Part shown: piece by piece, positions 26,201 through 33,016 of the stretch
Numbering within the stretch: the first letter of the stretch is position 1
Layout: each line of letters starts with the position of its first letter
DNA from: Cepaea nemoralis
Lineage: Eukaryota > Mollusca > Gastropoda > Stylommatophora > Helicidae
Assembly: GCA_014155875.1 (NCBI GenBank)
Contig: JACEFZ010005554.1
Location: 1-64,000, forward strand
Length of the DNA stretch: 64,000 nt
Direction of reading: 5' to 3'
Notes under the pieces: generated by a model
Databases searched by the model: none
What the model was told of the DNA's origin: nothing
Seen by the model: the letters and a program-made list of their open reading frames with translations, nothing else
Program-made: the position numbers and the translations under genes

Positions 26201-26991
26201 TGGGGGTGCAGAGAAGAAAACATGGCTGCAAGATTGCACTTACTTTCTGGTATAGTTAACAGCAGATGCAAAGTTATTGAAAGAGGCCAAATGGCAAAGT
26301 GAATGAAATTGGTTTTCTCCCAGTTTAGGAAAAGTGCAGTGAGAAAAAAGGGGATTATGATGCACTGGATCAGGGTGGCTAACTTCTTCTCATTCCTTCT
26401 CCTTCTCTTCTTCCTCCTCCTCCACCACCTCCTCTTTATCCCCCATTAGGGCATCAGCTGTCCTATCTTTTGCTATTTTCTGCAGTTCTTTGCATGTCAT
26501 CCAAATATTATTCATCTTTATCTGTAATTGACTTCTCCAAGTGTTTAAGGTCTTCTGTTATTTTGTTTGCCTTATGAGTTCCAAATAAAAGACTGCCTAG
26601 TTCTCTGGTTTTCTCAATGTATGTCCTATCAGCACCAGTATCTTTTCCTCACCTCTTGGTTCACTGGAATTTGTTTAGTGCTCTCAATGAGCTCTACATT
26701 GGTAATTTTACCATATCATTATAAACCCACAAATTAATGAATGTAGTTTATTAGTAATTTTTATAGTTGTTCTCCATGTTTCTACCATGAAAATGTTTAC
26801 AAAATATTTTTCAGAGTGCTTCTTACTCAAGCATATTCAGAAAATTTCGCTCCCTTGGCCTGCGTCACATGGTTGTCATAAATTTCAAAAATCAAGTCAT
26901 CGGCATGGTTACTCGCAAGGACTTGGCCAGATATATGATGGCCTACAAGAATGGAGAGATTAACATACAAGAAAAGACAATTATTATGTAG
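193..26991 (+). CDS. CLCN7: CLC-7-like chloride/proton exchanger, 3' half of gene (8 exons, spliced)
   Basis: Eight exons (193-244, 3558-3685, 6128-6213, 9112-9241, 15889-15969, 22231-22323, 23346-23429, 26815-26991) total 831 nt and join without frame error into 276 codons plus stop. Residues 1-75 are the end of the CLC membrane domain ([17 protein letters not shown], then GIYDLHI, whose Tyr at residue 63 matches the chloride-coordinating helix-R tyrosine of CLC exchangers). Residues about 91-159 form CBS1 ([22 protein letters not shown]) and about 203-268 form CBS2 ([26 protein letters not shown]). The CBS sequence is closest to CLC-7, with CLC-6 the next possibility. In animals CLC-7 exchanges chloride for protons in lysosomes, with OSTM1 as partner. 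The gating and proton glutamates would lie upstream of the window. No AATAAA signal is obvious just after the stop. The family call is firm; the exact paralogue is inferred. Confidence 0.93.
241..410 (+). repeat. Tandem triplication of about 60 bp covering a splice donor
   Basis: Three units start near 241, 301 and 365, each with TTA-GTGAGT (third copy decayed), then TTCATAAGGAT and a T-rich tail with ATCCTAG. The first unit contains the real donor of exon a, so the second (TTAGGTGAGT at 301) recreates a donor-like site. Confidence 0.85.
415..758. other. Intron sequence, nothing recognised
   Basis: This is AT-rich intron sequence of the CLC gene. I see no coding signal, tRNA-like box or repeat shared with the rest of the window. 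Confidence 0.5.
759..860. repeat. Short tandem repeat, 24-28 bp unit, about 4 copies
   Basis: The unit CAAACAAGTATGGTTACA plus CATATGGTTA is repeated four times. One copy lacks four bases. Confidence 0.85.
1280..1517. repeat. (TTC)n microsatellite, about 240 bp
   Basis: It is almost pure TTC, with a C-rich interruption at about 1381-1412. It directly abuts an antisense copy of a retrotransposon 3' end whose other copies end in (GAA)n, so it is best read as the expanded tail of that element. Confidence 0.95.
1518..1665 (-). mobile_element. 3' end of I-like non-LTR retrotransposon (antisense)
   Basis: The reverse complement matches 50390-50540 closely: a glycine/arginine-rich UTR with AACAAATGCCCGCAGAAGTC, GTCGGCCTAA and GCAGCTCTGCTGTAAACAGG, then a (GAA)n tail. 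In this copy the tail has grown to about 240 bp. Confidence 0.8.
2208..2483 (-). mobile_element. SINE-A copy (tRNA-headed SINE), antisense
   Basis: It is the reverse complement of a family seen six times here (29007, 33017, 40748, 46576, 48639, +). The head reads as a tRNA-like promoter with a long variable arm and a GGTTCAACTCC B box. The body holds CTTGACTTGGGGACGTAAAT and ACCTCTGAAGTC. Confidence 0.85.
2540..2965 (-). mobile_element. Two adjacent SINE-C copies, antisense
   Basis: A diverged copy (about 2540-2706) and a better one (2730-2965) carry the same block, GACTTCATTGCACCAGGTTTT to the (G/C)ACTC end. Read on the minus strand the second has a tRNA-like head (GAAGTGGTCGAGCCGTCTGA). 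Relatives occur at 16481-16675 and inside 23555-24182. Confidence 0.7.
2966..3557. other. Intron sequence, nothing recognised
   Basis: It is unremarkable AT-rich intron ending in the T-rich acceptor of exon b. Confidence 0.5.
3558..3685 (+). CDS. CLCN7: CLCN7-like exon b
   Basis: It starts after TTTAG and its first two bases complete the glycine of LGGIVRM. It encodes [16 protein letters not shown] and [10 protein letters not shown], the conserved membrane segment of endosomal and lysosomal CLC exchangers. The donor GTAAAT follows at 3686; it ends in phase 0. Confidence 0.95.
3897..4033. repeat. (GA)n tract, then (GT)n and (TGGC)n
   Basis: About 88 bp of GA repeats run into a short GT run, then eight TGGC units. 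Confidence 0.95.
4195..5005. repeat. GT-only low-complexity block, about 0.8 kb
   Basis: The plus strand is almost entirely G and T, built from degenerate GTGTGTGGGTGGGGAT-like words and nearly free of C. It has many G runs of 3 or more, so the G-rich strand could form G-quadruplexes. Confidence 0.9.
5172..5284. repeat. (CT)n followed by (AC)n and (GA)n
   Basis: A CT-rich run (5172-5230) is followed by ACACACAC and about 50 bp of GA. The CT and GA arms can pair as an imperfect hairpin. Confidence 0.9.
5690..6045 (+). repeat. Dispersed repeat X, copy 1
   Basis: It shares a collinear block of about 350 bp with 27745-28120: TGTTGCCCATGCAGCATGAT, GGCCTGCCTAGTTTA, AAGTAACACCAATACATCT, CGACATTTAGTCTTTAG-like and GTCAGGTTTGGT-like segments. 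I see no coding potential or terminal repeats. Confidence 0.8.
6128..6213 (+). CDS. CLCN7: CLCN7-like exon c
   Basis: It opens with [19 protein letters not shown], helix R and the linker to the cytosolic domain. The Tyr of GIYD is the conserved chloride-binding tyrosine. The donor GTAAGT is at 6214 and the exon ends in phase 2. Confidence 0.95.
6492..6888. mobile_element. hAT-type MITE with 8-bp target-site duplication
   Basis: The element spans 6500-6880. It has terminal inverted repeats CAGTGGTTGTCAACC and GGTTGAGAACCACTG and is flanked on both sides by ATCTAGAG (6492-6499, 6881-6888), the 8-bp duplication expected of hAT transposases. There is no transposase inside. A long C run sits at about 6562-6575. 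Relatives are at 46102 and 51184. Confidence 0.95.
6966..7580. repeat. Three tandem copies of a unit of about 205 bp
   Basis: The marker AATTGTGGGACATACTAGAC recurs at about 7020, 7225 and 7430, and the blocks GTGATGAATTTTCAATAATC and GTTGACCGCCTTCTGTA recur in step. The copies are very similar, so the amplification is fairly young. Confidence 0.95.
7586..7680. repeat. Two tandem copies of a unit of about 50 bp
   Basis: CAGGATCCACTGATGCTCC followed by AAACATAG(C/T)GACTGTCTC occurs twice. Confidence 0.9.
7681..9111. other. Intron sequence, nothing recognised
   Basis: There is no reading frame or repeat that I can tie to a family. The interval ends at the exon d acceptor. Confidence 0.5.
9112..9241 (+). 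CDS. CLCN7: CLCN7-like exon d (first half of CBS1)
   Basis: It follows TCTGCAG and its first A completes a lysine codon. It encodes [19 protein letters not shown] and [19 protein letters not shown], the first half of CBS1. The donor GTAAGC is at 9242. The last 63 bases plus the donor are copied exactly 125 bp downstream (see 9179-9430). Confidence 0.95.
9179..9430 (+). repeat. Tandem duplication of the exon d end and splice donor
   Basis: Exon bases 9179-9241 recur at 9304-9366, followed by the same intron start GTAAGCTTAATAAATGTGCA. Shorter pieces with TATGATCCAGATAATCCTGT lie at about 9276 and 9403. Donor-like sites therefore lie at 9242, 9367 and 9426. Reading past 9242 in the coding frame meets TAG at about 9338, so only the first donor keeps the protein open. 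Confidence 0.93.
9440..10000. other. Intron sequence, nothing recognised
   Basis: An open stretch at 9473-9898 shows no family motif and is probably chance. Confidence 0.4.
10000..10850. other. Very AT-rich intron block
   Basis: It is strongly AT-biased, with many TAATATAA-like words and no coding signal. Confidence 0.6.
10850..13130. other. Intron region of mixed composition, unclassified
   Basis: Composition shifts towards higher GC. A phrase CTCGACCTTAAGTC plus ATGAGAAGACTT occurs at about 11466 and 11660. A minus-strand AATAAA (about 12270) could belong to an old LTR, but I found no matching ends or target-site duplication, so I do not call one. Confidence 0.35.
13134..13420 (-). pseudogene. 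Non-LTR retrotransposon RT, C-terminal fragment
   Basis: The minus strand reads [19 protein letters not shown], then [17 protein letters not shown], the typical end of RTE-type reverse transcriptases (RR..W.GH, G.GRP...W). It is followed by a (CATCAT)-like edge. The same 3' edge recurs at 31440-31563. Confidence 0.8.
13421..14330. other. Intron sequence, nothing recognised
   Basis: I see no coding or repeat signal that I can name. Confidence 0.4.
14331..15088 (-). mobile_element. mariner-family element, internally deleted, TA target-site duplication
   Basis: The element spans 14333-15086 between TA dinucleotides. The ends share AGTCAATAAGTAAGT in inverted orientation. The minus strand encodes an N-terminal helix-turn-helix part ([15 protein letters not shown]) and, after a deletion near 14598, the C-terminal part of a mariner transposase ([12 protein letters not shown], W.[12 protein letters not shown]). 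The catalytic middle is missing and there are frame breaks, so it cannot move itself. Confidence 0.88.
15194..15262 (+). mobile_element. 3' UTR fragment of the zinc-finger LINE family
   Basis: TATGCCTTTTTTTT, TTGAAGCACAA and CAAGGTGCCAAT match the 3' end of the LINE at 58218-58272. Confidence 0.75.
15432..15640. repeat. Tandem repeat, unit about 30 bp, 7-8 copies
   Basis: A degenerate unit AATTATCTAGGAAAAAACAG plus TGCTTAA is repeated, with single-base indels in the A run. Confidence 0.9.
15889..15969 (+). CDS. CLCN7: CLCN7-like exon e (second half of CBS1)
   Basis: This 81-bp phase 0/0 exon lies after TTTCAG. It encodes an acidic stretch, then [17 protein letters not shown], the diagnostic end of CBS1 in CLC-6/7. 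The donor is GTGATA at 15970. It lies 6.6 kb from exon d. Confidence 0.93.
16131..16480 (+). repeat. 35-bp tandem repeat, exactly 10 copies, SINE-head-like unit
   Basis: Ten indel-free units begin CTCTGTGA and contain AAGTGGCTAAACCACCAGCC. The variants (ACC/ATC, CAG/CAA) cycle with a three-unit, 105-bp period over copies 1-6. The unit resembles the A-box half of the tRNA-like head of SINE-C, whose body follows at once. Confidence 0.95.
16481..16675 (+). mobile_element. SINE-C body
   Basis: It has CATGGGTTCATTTCTAGACT (B-box-like), TGAAGACTCCTGGG, then GGAGCTATGGAGTTTGTGCT and AAACCCGATGCAAAGAAGTC, matching the block at 2730-2965 in the opposite orientation. Confidence 0.75.
16676..17264. other. 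Intron sequence with a short (TTC)n run
   Basis: It is T-rich sequence with about nine TTC units at 17138-17165. Nothing else is recognised. Confidence 0.5.
17265..18062 (+). mobile_element. Solo LTR of an LTR retrotransposon
   Basis: The 788-bp element at 17270-18057 starts TGACATAAG and ends GTGTGACA (TG...CA) between 5-bp duplications TGTTA (17265-17269, 18058-18062). It carries a TATA-like run ATATATATCTC near 17780 and AATAAAGG at about 17853, as expected for U3 and R. No internal region follows, which fits recombination between two LTRs. Superfamily is not determined. Confidence 0.78.
18400..19703 (+). pseudogene. Degenerate I-like LINE copy (end of RT and RNase H)
   Basis: The reading [20 protein letters not shown], then [14 protein letters not shown], is collinear with the better copy at 35230-35460 (IQNEAMRIILRCTRDTP). 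RNase H traces follow (VTDSQSMLA at about 19170 and [17 protein letters not shown] at about 19395). Several stops and frameshifts are present. Confidence 0.8.
19704..19889. repeat. 31-bp tandem repeat, 6 copies
   Basis: The unit TTGTAGGCAGTCATGACGAG plus AGGATGTGGAG is repeated six times with only single-base changes, near the 3' end of the degenerate LINE. Confidence 0.95.
20045..20860 (-). pseudogene. RTE-like LINE copy, RT domain, antisense
   Basis: On the minus strand, RT blocks appear in order: a SMMSHIKK segment, then [17 protein letters not shown] (motif A), [17 protein letters not shown] (motif C) and a 3' edge with the GTGCCATGCCG-type repeat at 20045-20150. A deletion joins the motif C region to the 3' end, and stops occur. 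Confidence 0.85.
20889..22080 (-). pseudogene. Zinc-finger LINE copy, antisense and degenerate
   Basis: The minus strand reads from RT motif B (about 21990-22070) through [12 protein letters not shown] and [19 protein letters not shown] to a C-terminal C2H2 finger ([20 protein letters not shown]). It is the same family as 56413-58274 but older, with stops. It is flanked by imperfect direct repeats of about 57 bp (20830-20888, 22117-22174). Confidence 0.85.
22231..22323 (+). CDS. CLCN7: CLCN7-like exon f (linker between CBS domains)
   Basis: This 93-bp phase 0/0 exon lies after TATTACAG. It encodes the linker ending [13 protein letters not shown]; the AYPRY.PIQ pattern is typical of CLC-7. 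The donor is GTATGC at 22324. Confidence 0.92.
22562..22895 (-). mobile_element. RTE-like 3' end, antisense
   Basis: It carries the block CATGTGCCATGCC, GCGTGGGTGGTCATGACTCG, TCGATCACCAG, then CTTGCCAGTTGTCAC and TTCATTTGTCTCCTG. The same block occurs at 37090, 41690, 44534, 53520 (+), 62680 and others. Where best preserved (37151-37396) it encodes the RT C-terminus. Confidence 0.85.
23346..23429 (+). CDS. CLCN7: CLCN7-like exon g (start of CBS2)
   Basis: This 84-bp phase 0/0 exon lies after CAACAG. It encodes [11 protein letters not shown] followed by [16 protein letters not shown], the opening of CBS2 (DLSPFMN-like motif). The donor is GTAATA at 23430. Confidence 0.92.
23543..24194 (+). 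mobile_element. 628-bp retroposon with (AACC)n tail and 12-bp target-site duplication
   Basis: The element spans 23555-24182 and is flanked by TGGGAAATAGCA (23543-23554, 24183-24194). It opens with a tRNA-like stretch (CAGCATGGCGGTTAGGTGTT), contains the SINE-C core (CTCCTGGGAGTCGGCGCTGA to CTGCGGAGTTCGTGCTTTG) and ends in an AACC run. It is a complete retroposed SINE or a LINE 3' end; it has no clear reading frame. Confidence 0.88.
24195..24840. other. Intron sequence, nothing recognised
   Basis: No motif that I can name. Confidence 0.4.
24850..25560 (+). pseudogene. Reverse transcriptase pseudogene of a different family
   Basis: Broken plus-strand reading frames give [17 protein letters not shown] (motif A-like), [20 protein letters not shown] and [20 protein letters not shown] (FMDD, motif C), then [18 protein letters not shown]. 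The order and spacing fit an RT palm and thumb. FMDD and SAYGS set it apart from the other LINEs in the window. It is heavily decayed. Confidence 0.7.
25561..26814. other. Intron sequence, partly repeat-like
   Basis: It may hold the rest of the RT pseudogene up to about 25750 ([15 protein letters not shown]). A CT-rich run lies at about 26390-26440. I found no other named signal. Confidence 0.4.
26815..26991 (+). CDS. CLCN7: CLCN7-like last coding exon (rest of CBS2 and stop)
   Basis: It follows TTTTTCAG. It encodes [17 protein letters not shown], then [19 protein letters not shown] and a short hydrophilic tail ending in TIIM before TAG. SLGLRHM and TRKDLARY mark the end of CBS2 and identify the CLC-7 type. 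Confidence 0.95.
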   Translation, partial: SASYSSIFRKFRSLGLRHMVVINFKNQVIGMVTRKDLARYMMAYKNGEINIQEKTIIM

Positions 26992-27448
26992 TTCCAGCAT
27001 CAGTGGGTAAATATTTTACTATCCTAATCACGACCATGTTTTTCTGTCTTTGAACAGAATTGTATACACATAACTGCACAAATAATGAAAAATACTTTCT
27101 GAGAGTTAGTTTGACAAATATTGCTTTCAGGTAGCTGATTTGAGTTTGTTTGTCAGGTAGCTGATTTGAGTTTGTTTGTCAGGGTAGCTGATTTGGGTTA
27201 GTTTCTTCTAAACGCTGATGGCAGCCATATTGTTTTACTTCATTTAAAAAACAGTCTTCCTTATATTCTCGTAGCATATTATAACTAAGTTTATTACTCC
27301 ACACTGTAACTTTTTATTTACCATTTTATGTTTTTATTTATTTTCAAAAATCCTATTATTTTAACTAACATAACAGCGAACGAAAGAAGAAGAAGAACTA
27401 ACATAATGTTTTCAATGGCTTGGGGTTAATAGTTGTATTTGCTAGTGT
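26992..27448. other. 3' flank of the CLC gene
   Basis: The 3' UTR presumably starts here, but I see no clear AATAAA within several hundred bases. TAGCTGATTTGAGTTTGTTT recurs two to three times at 27130-27200. Confidence 0.5.
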
Positions 27449-27686
27449 ATACAAACCTCTGTGGCGAAGAGGTTACTGATGGAATTTGTAATCTTACATT
27501 TGAGACACAGCTGCAGGCGATTTGGAAGCAGACCACCTTCTGTTGGTTTTCATACAATGGTATGAGTGACAGTTGTTAAGAAAGCAATGACAAATTACTG
27601 AACGTAAACTTGCCAAGAAATCACAAACAGCCAACAATGCTGTGGTTGACTGCGACGTCCTGTAAAGGATATGAAATTAACTATTA
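27449..27686 (+). mobile_element. SINE-B copy
   Basis: The head is GTGGCGAAGAGGTTACTGA with a decayed B box. The body is AAGCAATGACAAATTACTGA, CTTGCCAAGAAATCAC, then GACTGCGACGTCCTGTAAAG and GATA. The body is shared with 37425 (-), 39913 (+), 53297 (-), 56036 (-) and 57017 (+). Confidence 0.85.
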
Positions 27687-27744
27687 TACAAAACTACTAG
27701 TAACTTGCCATTTTGTCAGGGATATTTTGTTACATTGTGCTGCC

Positions 27745-28120
27745 CATAGCACAAAGCCTGGGCTGAATTACAGAGACCATGTGTTGCCCATGCAGCATGA
27801 TTCCTTTATCGGCCTGCCTAGTTTACTCCAGAGGAAAGGTAACACCAATACATCTAGAACAAGACAAGCTGCAGAAGCTGCAGGATCAGGAAAGCATTTC
27901 TCCAACTGTCCGCCTGTCTGAGCTTCAATCCTAGACTAGTTGCCAACCAAAGCTTAGGGCCTGATCTGCCCTGCCACGACATTTAGTCTTTAGATTGCAT
28001 TTCCTCACACCAGGATAAGGCTTGTACACCCCCCCCCCCTTTTTCTCCCAATGCGCTCCTCCCGCTGAAGCCACTGACACAAATGTTGGGTGTCGGGTTT
28101 GGTAAATGCTGCCCAACTTT
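27745..28120 (+). repeat. Dispersed repeat X, copy 2
   Basis: It is collinear with 5690-6045. A C run (28027-28040) is present only in this copy. Confidence 0.8.
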
Positions 28121-28269
28121 CAGCGCTAACAGAAAGCAAGTAGTACCATCTAGTGTCTGTCATACAATAGCTCAGTCATATCTAATTAATACAAGAATCA
28201 CTGAACATGATATTGTGTTGCCCCAAATTTTAAAATAAATCAGTTTTAAAGTTCTTGATGTCATGTTTA

Positions 28270-28400
28270 ATCTCATACATACATACATACATACACATGC
28301 TATGTGTGCGCGTGGATGGGAGGAGGGGGGGACAGACACACACACGCACGCACGAGCGCGCACATGGACATACACACACATGCACATATGCACACACACC
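28270..28400. repeat. (CATA)n and (CA)n-rich low-complexity block
   Basis: It is made of short CATA, CACG and CACACA runs. Confidence 0.85.
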
Positions 28401-28689
28401 AAACAACCCCTCCCCCAGTAGAGATACTATAACATGGTTGCTACATCTGAGGACTGAGCATGTGTAATATGCATATTTTAAAATATATAACATAAATTAG
28501 TTAGTTGTTTAAAATTTGTTGTTAAAGTTGTTAAATGTTTATGTTACATATGTTATATATAAATATATAACATAAATACTGTTGCAACAAATGTAAAGAA
28601 ATTTACTTATTAACATTTATAAATGAGTCAATTTACAGGTTAATTTACCAAGTTTAATGTTGAGACAATGTACTAAGTTGATAGTTCAC

Positions 28690-28915
28690 AAAGTCATCAT
28701 CATCATGTGCCCTGCCTAGGCGTTCATGTCTCTCCACAGATCTCGGTCTTTGGTGTTCTGGATAAACTCTGCTACTGATATTCCCCATGCCACTGTTTGA
28801 GTCTATCCAGCATCATTTCTCTTGGTCTGCCTCTGCCTCTTTTCCCATTAATCTTTCCAGTTGTCATGCTTTCCAAAGTCTCTCTTCTCATCACATGACC
28901 AAAGAAAGCTGTTTG
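28690..28915 (-). mobile_element. RTE-like 3' end variant, antisense
   Basis: (CATCAT) tail-like start, CCTGCCTAGGCGTTCATGTC, then CTCTTGGTCTGCCTCTGCC, CAGTTGTCATGCTTTCCAAA and CTCATCACATGACCAAA. This is the layout of the other RTE 3' ends, at lower identity. Confidence 0.65.
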
Positions 28916-29006
28916 TATATTTCTTATTGTTGTATATAATGTTCTAGTTAGTTCAGTTTAGGTGGACTGGATGTGGGTTGCAACTATTGCTTATCATTTG
29001 TAAATT

Positions 29007-29290
29007 AGAGGTCTGCATGGTAGAATGGAAAAGACCTATTGTTCTTAAACATCCAGTGTGCTGATGTCAAGGTTGGGGGTTCAGCCCCTACACTGGTCAG
29101 CTGGACTAAAATGTTGACTTCTCATCCTTGACTTGGGGACGTAAATTACATGTACCTCTGAAGTTAAAGTGATGTCGAGGGACACTATAATAGGAAAACT
29201 AATCTACATATAAAAATCAGCCCAGTGCACTAAAAAAGTAGTAGCACTTTAATGGGCTACGTTTGAGTTCAAAATGAGCAAACTTTTTAA
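29007..29290 (+). mobile_element. SINE-A copy
   Basis: Head TGGTAGAATGGAAAAGACC, B-box-like GGGGTTCAGCCCC, body CTTGACTTGGGGACGTAAAT, end GGCTACGTTTGAGTTCAAAA. Confidence 0.85.
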
Positions 29291-29557
29291 AAAAGTTGTA
29301 AATTACTGCGTGAAGAAAGAGTGTTTGTAAACAACGTTTATGAAGGCGAGAATGGAAATAATTGTGACTACTTAATATTTAGATGACTATTTTTATTTAG
29401 TTACCATAAAAGTAGCCATGTTATAGTCTTGAGCTCTACTTTTATGTTCTGCGGTTCAAATCTCAGTTTCATTGCACAACAAATGCAAAGAATATTTACA
29501 AGTCATATTTTGTGATATATATTATGTTTTTGGCAAACACACAACACTTTTATTTAG

Positions 29558-29785
29558 TTATATATCATATGAGGTGAGTAAATGAATAATACTTCAGCTG
29601 AAACAATTAAAAATGATAGTCACAGGGTATTGTTAGAATGTGGAACATACGTTATCCCCACAGTAATTTAAAATTTAAAACCACGGGGATAATAGATGTT
29701 CAATATTCTAACAGTACCTCTGACTATGTATTGTAATTGATGTAGCTTAATTATTATTCATTTATTCACGTCATATGATATATAA
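29558..29785. mobile_element. 228-bp palindromic MITE
   Basis: The outer ends TTATATATCATATGA (29558-29572) and its complement (29771-29785) pair. The arms continue through AAATGAATAATA and GTTAGAAT to a short A/T loop near 29675. It is non-coding; the superfamily is unknown. Confidence 0.75.
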
Positions 29786-30001
29786 TTCTGCAGTATGCAC
29801 CTGACAAGACACAGCAAAATATGCCAGGCAATAGTTGTGCAACATATTGTTTGGGGCTTCTGTGTTTTGTTTAATTGTTGCAAAACTGCTTTGCTGTTGA
29901 TTTATAATATTTTTAATGTGAGGTGTGTTTTCACGCCTTTAGTCATGTCCATGATGTTTATATGGTCACATGTTTGGGTATATATATGCATGGTATATAT
30001 A

Positions 30002-31209
30002 CAGGTAGGCCCGGCTATACTTCGCTTCGGTTTACGTTGTTTCGCTATAACCTCGTTGTCACAATGTGACATAACTTCACTTTATGTCGCTTTGTTCCGC
30101 CATAACATCGTCACTTGTGTTGCGCAGTACATGGTGTGCCGGCAAAAGGCTTGGATAACAGGAACGTTATTCAAGGAATGGGTAACTGTTTATGCTATTC
30201 CTGCTCTAAGGGAATACTGTGCTAGAGAAAACCTAGCGTTTAAGATATTGCTCCTATTGGATAATGCCCCTGGTCATCCAGTCATTCTGGACGACTTGTC
30301 CAAGAACGTCAAGTTCGTATTCATGCTACCAAACTCGACTTCATTGATCCAGCCACTGGACCAAGGTGTCATTGCAACTTTCAAACGTTATTATTTGTGT
30401 CGCACCTCCTCACAGCTCATCAAGGCTACGTACGGTAAAGGTAAGCCTACCATTAAGGTATTCTGGCAAGATTACAACATCCCCAAGGCCATTGACAACA
30501 TTGCGGATTCATGGAGTGAGGTAACGTCAGCATGCCTGATTGCTATGTGGCGAAATCTGTGGCCAGAATGTGTGCATGACTTTTGTGAATTTGACGACGT
30601 TCATGCTATTCAATGAATTGCCTGCATCACATGGAGAAGATTTGTCTAATGAGGACCTAATGCAACTTGACGTGCAGAGAGCTCAGCAGGAAGAGGCGCA
30701 CCCTGTTGCAACTCCCACACCTCGAATGTTGACAGCTGAATGTTTGTCACAATTCTTTCAATTGATTGATGTGGCAATGGACATAATAAATGAGGATGAC
30801 CCGAACAGAGAACGGAGCTCCAAAGTGTCGAGATCAGTAACAAGCGCCATCAACTGTTACAGGGAGCTTTACATAGAGAAAAGGAAACAGGCTGTGCAGC
30901 AGACATTGGACAAATTGTTTGTTCAAGCAGAGAAGAGCCATTAAAAGAGGCAGGAAGAGGTTACAGTTTCATCCTCAGATGAAGAGGCAGAATTTGATGC
31001 CTCTAAGTCCCAATAACTCTACCACTTGCCCTCCAACCCACCTCTATTTAGCCAATAAATACCAACAACCATCAAAATAAACATTACTGTGGTACACAAT
31101 ACACTGTATTTAATTTAATTCTGTGGGAAATAGTGTTTCGCTATACGTCGTTTCACTTAACGTCGCGTTTTCCAAGAACGTAACCCCTACGTTAACCGGG
31201 GCCTACCTG
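30002..31209 (+). mobile_element. Tigger (pogo/Tc1-type) DNA transposon, non-autonomous copy
   Basis: Termini are CAGGTAGGCCCGG on the left and the complement of CAGGTAGGCCCCGG on the right, with TA on both sides inside a TA run. About 30128-30610 encodes the DDE part of a Tigger transposase (LLLLDNAPGHP with the second Asp, then IQPLDQGVIATFKRYY with the third). After a frameshift near 30600 the C-terminal tail continues to 30944. The DNA-binding N-terminus and the first catalytic Asp are missing. Confidence 0.93.
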
Positions 31210-31239
31210 TATATATATATAATATATATATATATATAT

Positions 31240-31274
<35 letters not shown>

Positions 31275-31300
31275 TATATATATTATATATATATAATGAA
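31210..31300. repeat. (TA)n run
   Basis: A TA-rich tract of about 90 bp that served as the Tigger target. Confidence 0.95.
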
Positions 31301-31439
31301 TCGAAATGGAGTGGCTGTGCACAGTATGACAATATAGCTGTCATTACAAGTGCGTATATTGCTTGTCTCACCACAGGCATCTAATTCTGTGTTCATGGTA
31401 CAATAAATTAGATAAAATGAGATAACAGAAAAGAAGTTA

Positions 31440-31810
31440 TCAGCATCATCTCATCTCATCATGTTCCTCTTGTACCTTGCGGCGTGGAGGTGAAGTATAA
31501 ACAGTGGGAGAGTGCCAGCTTATGGGCTTCATGTATCGATATTCCCATGGACTCTGTTATAAAAATGTTAATAGTCTTTATGAGTATCATTATCACCTAG
31601 CTGGTAGAAGCAACAGTGTGTGCTTCACTAACTTGACACCCTAAAGAAAATATGATCAATCATCTAAAACTCATCATAATCAAGTGCCATCATAAGTGTG
31701 GTAAATATGGTTCACCATCTCGCACGATCGGATCTATATTTTAGTCCCAGTTATACCATTTAGTCAAGTCATCAAGGTATTTGTCACGTATTCCTCTTGC
31801 TCTTTTATGA
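31440..31810 (-). mobile_element. Two short RTE-like 3' ends, antisense
   Basis: 31440-31563 repeats the 3' edge seen at 13134 (CATGTTCCTCTTGTACCTTG, GGAGAGTGCC, TATGGGCTTCAT). 31675-31810 is a decayed CAAGTGCCATCATAAGTGTG-type edge. Confidence 0.7.
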
Positions 31811-32812
31811 ACTATGTTTGAGTTCAATGCAAGCTATAACTAACAAAAAAATGTCAAGAAGAACCATTACTTAATATAAATTCACTACTACGAGAAAATA
31901 GATATAACAAGAGGAAGAGCTCTACCTTGAATATGTTAATGAATACTTTTAAAAGTGAGATCTAACTTGTAGTGCTGTGTATAAGAGCCTAATCCACAAG
32001 TCTTAAGATGAAGCTAAAGGTATGTTAAGATCCTGCATAGGAAACAACAAGCACAAGACCCTTGTACTTACCTTACAGGGACGACAGACCAGGTGAACAG
32101 AAATCACAGACCATGTAAATAATATCCAACTCATGACTAAATTGGGAAATATATTAGGAAAATGAATAAAGCATTATATAATAACTAAGAACCTATTAAT
32201 AAATATGTTAAATCAAGCTACAAATGTGAACATTTTGGTTATAGCAAGCTTTGTAAACGAAAACATAAATAAGAGTATGAAGAAAATTATGCTTAGTACA
32301 GCACAGAATATTTGAACACTAGTCACAAATGGATAAAACAGAATGTGGTGAAAAATATGTGTGCCGCTTCCACATATAGTAATGATGCACAGTAGTTTTT
32401 GGTGTAATGATGCCAAATCAGGAAAGATAACTAAATATGGACACTAGTCAGACGAGAAAGATAGAGTTTAATATGAACTTTTGTATGAACATAACACGAT
32501 AAGAGACAGGAGAGTGGCCAAAAGTAAAGTGACAGGATACAAGGTAAGCATTGTTAAACCATGGCATCCTCAACAGTATTGATTCGAACTAGATTGACAT
32601 ATCCCATAGTGGTAATTAAGTGGTTCTCCATTCTGATTCTCAGTCTGATAGAACTGCCCTTATAAGATGGTTTAAGGATGACAGTGACACACTTGATTGA
32701 TTCCTTTATGATACAGGAAACTGAAATGGTTGGAAACAGGTTTGTCAGAGTGTTGTACATGTTCCTCACCTCAGGTATATGTTGTCTGAGTTAGTCCATA
32801 ATACAGCTTAGT
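31811..32812. other. Intergenic sequence, nothing recognised
   Basis: AT-rich, with no coding or repeat signal that I can name. Confidence 0.45.
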
Positions 32813-32972
32813 TACAGGGTGTATTTTTAATGACTGTGTAGTTTTTGAAAATATTGCTGTTGCAAGTTTTGTATTTACCTATTATGTTGCATGATTTCCA
32901 CAGAGGGCGAATACAAAACTTGGACCGGCAATATTTTCAAACACTACACAGTCATTAAAAATACACCCTGTA
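32813..32972. mobile_element. 156-bp palindromic MITE with TA duplication, copy 1
   Basis: The element is 32815-32970. Arms CAGGGTGTATTTTTAATGAC and its complement are flanked by TA. The sister copy is at 53033-53188. The TA target suggests a Tc1/mariner-type transposase. Confidence 0.9.
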
Positions 32973-33016
32973 TAAACTAGCACAATGCAATCATGTTTTG
33001 TTCAAGATAAAACAAA

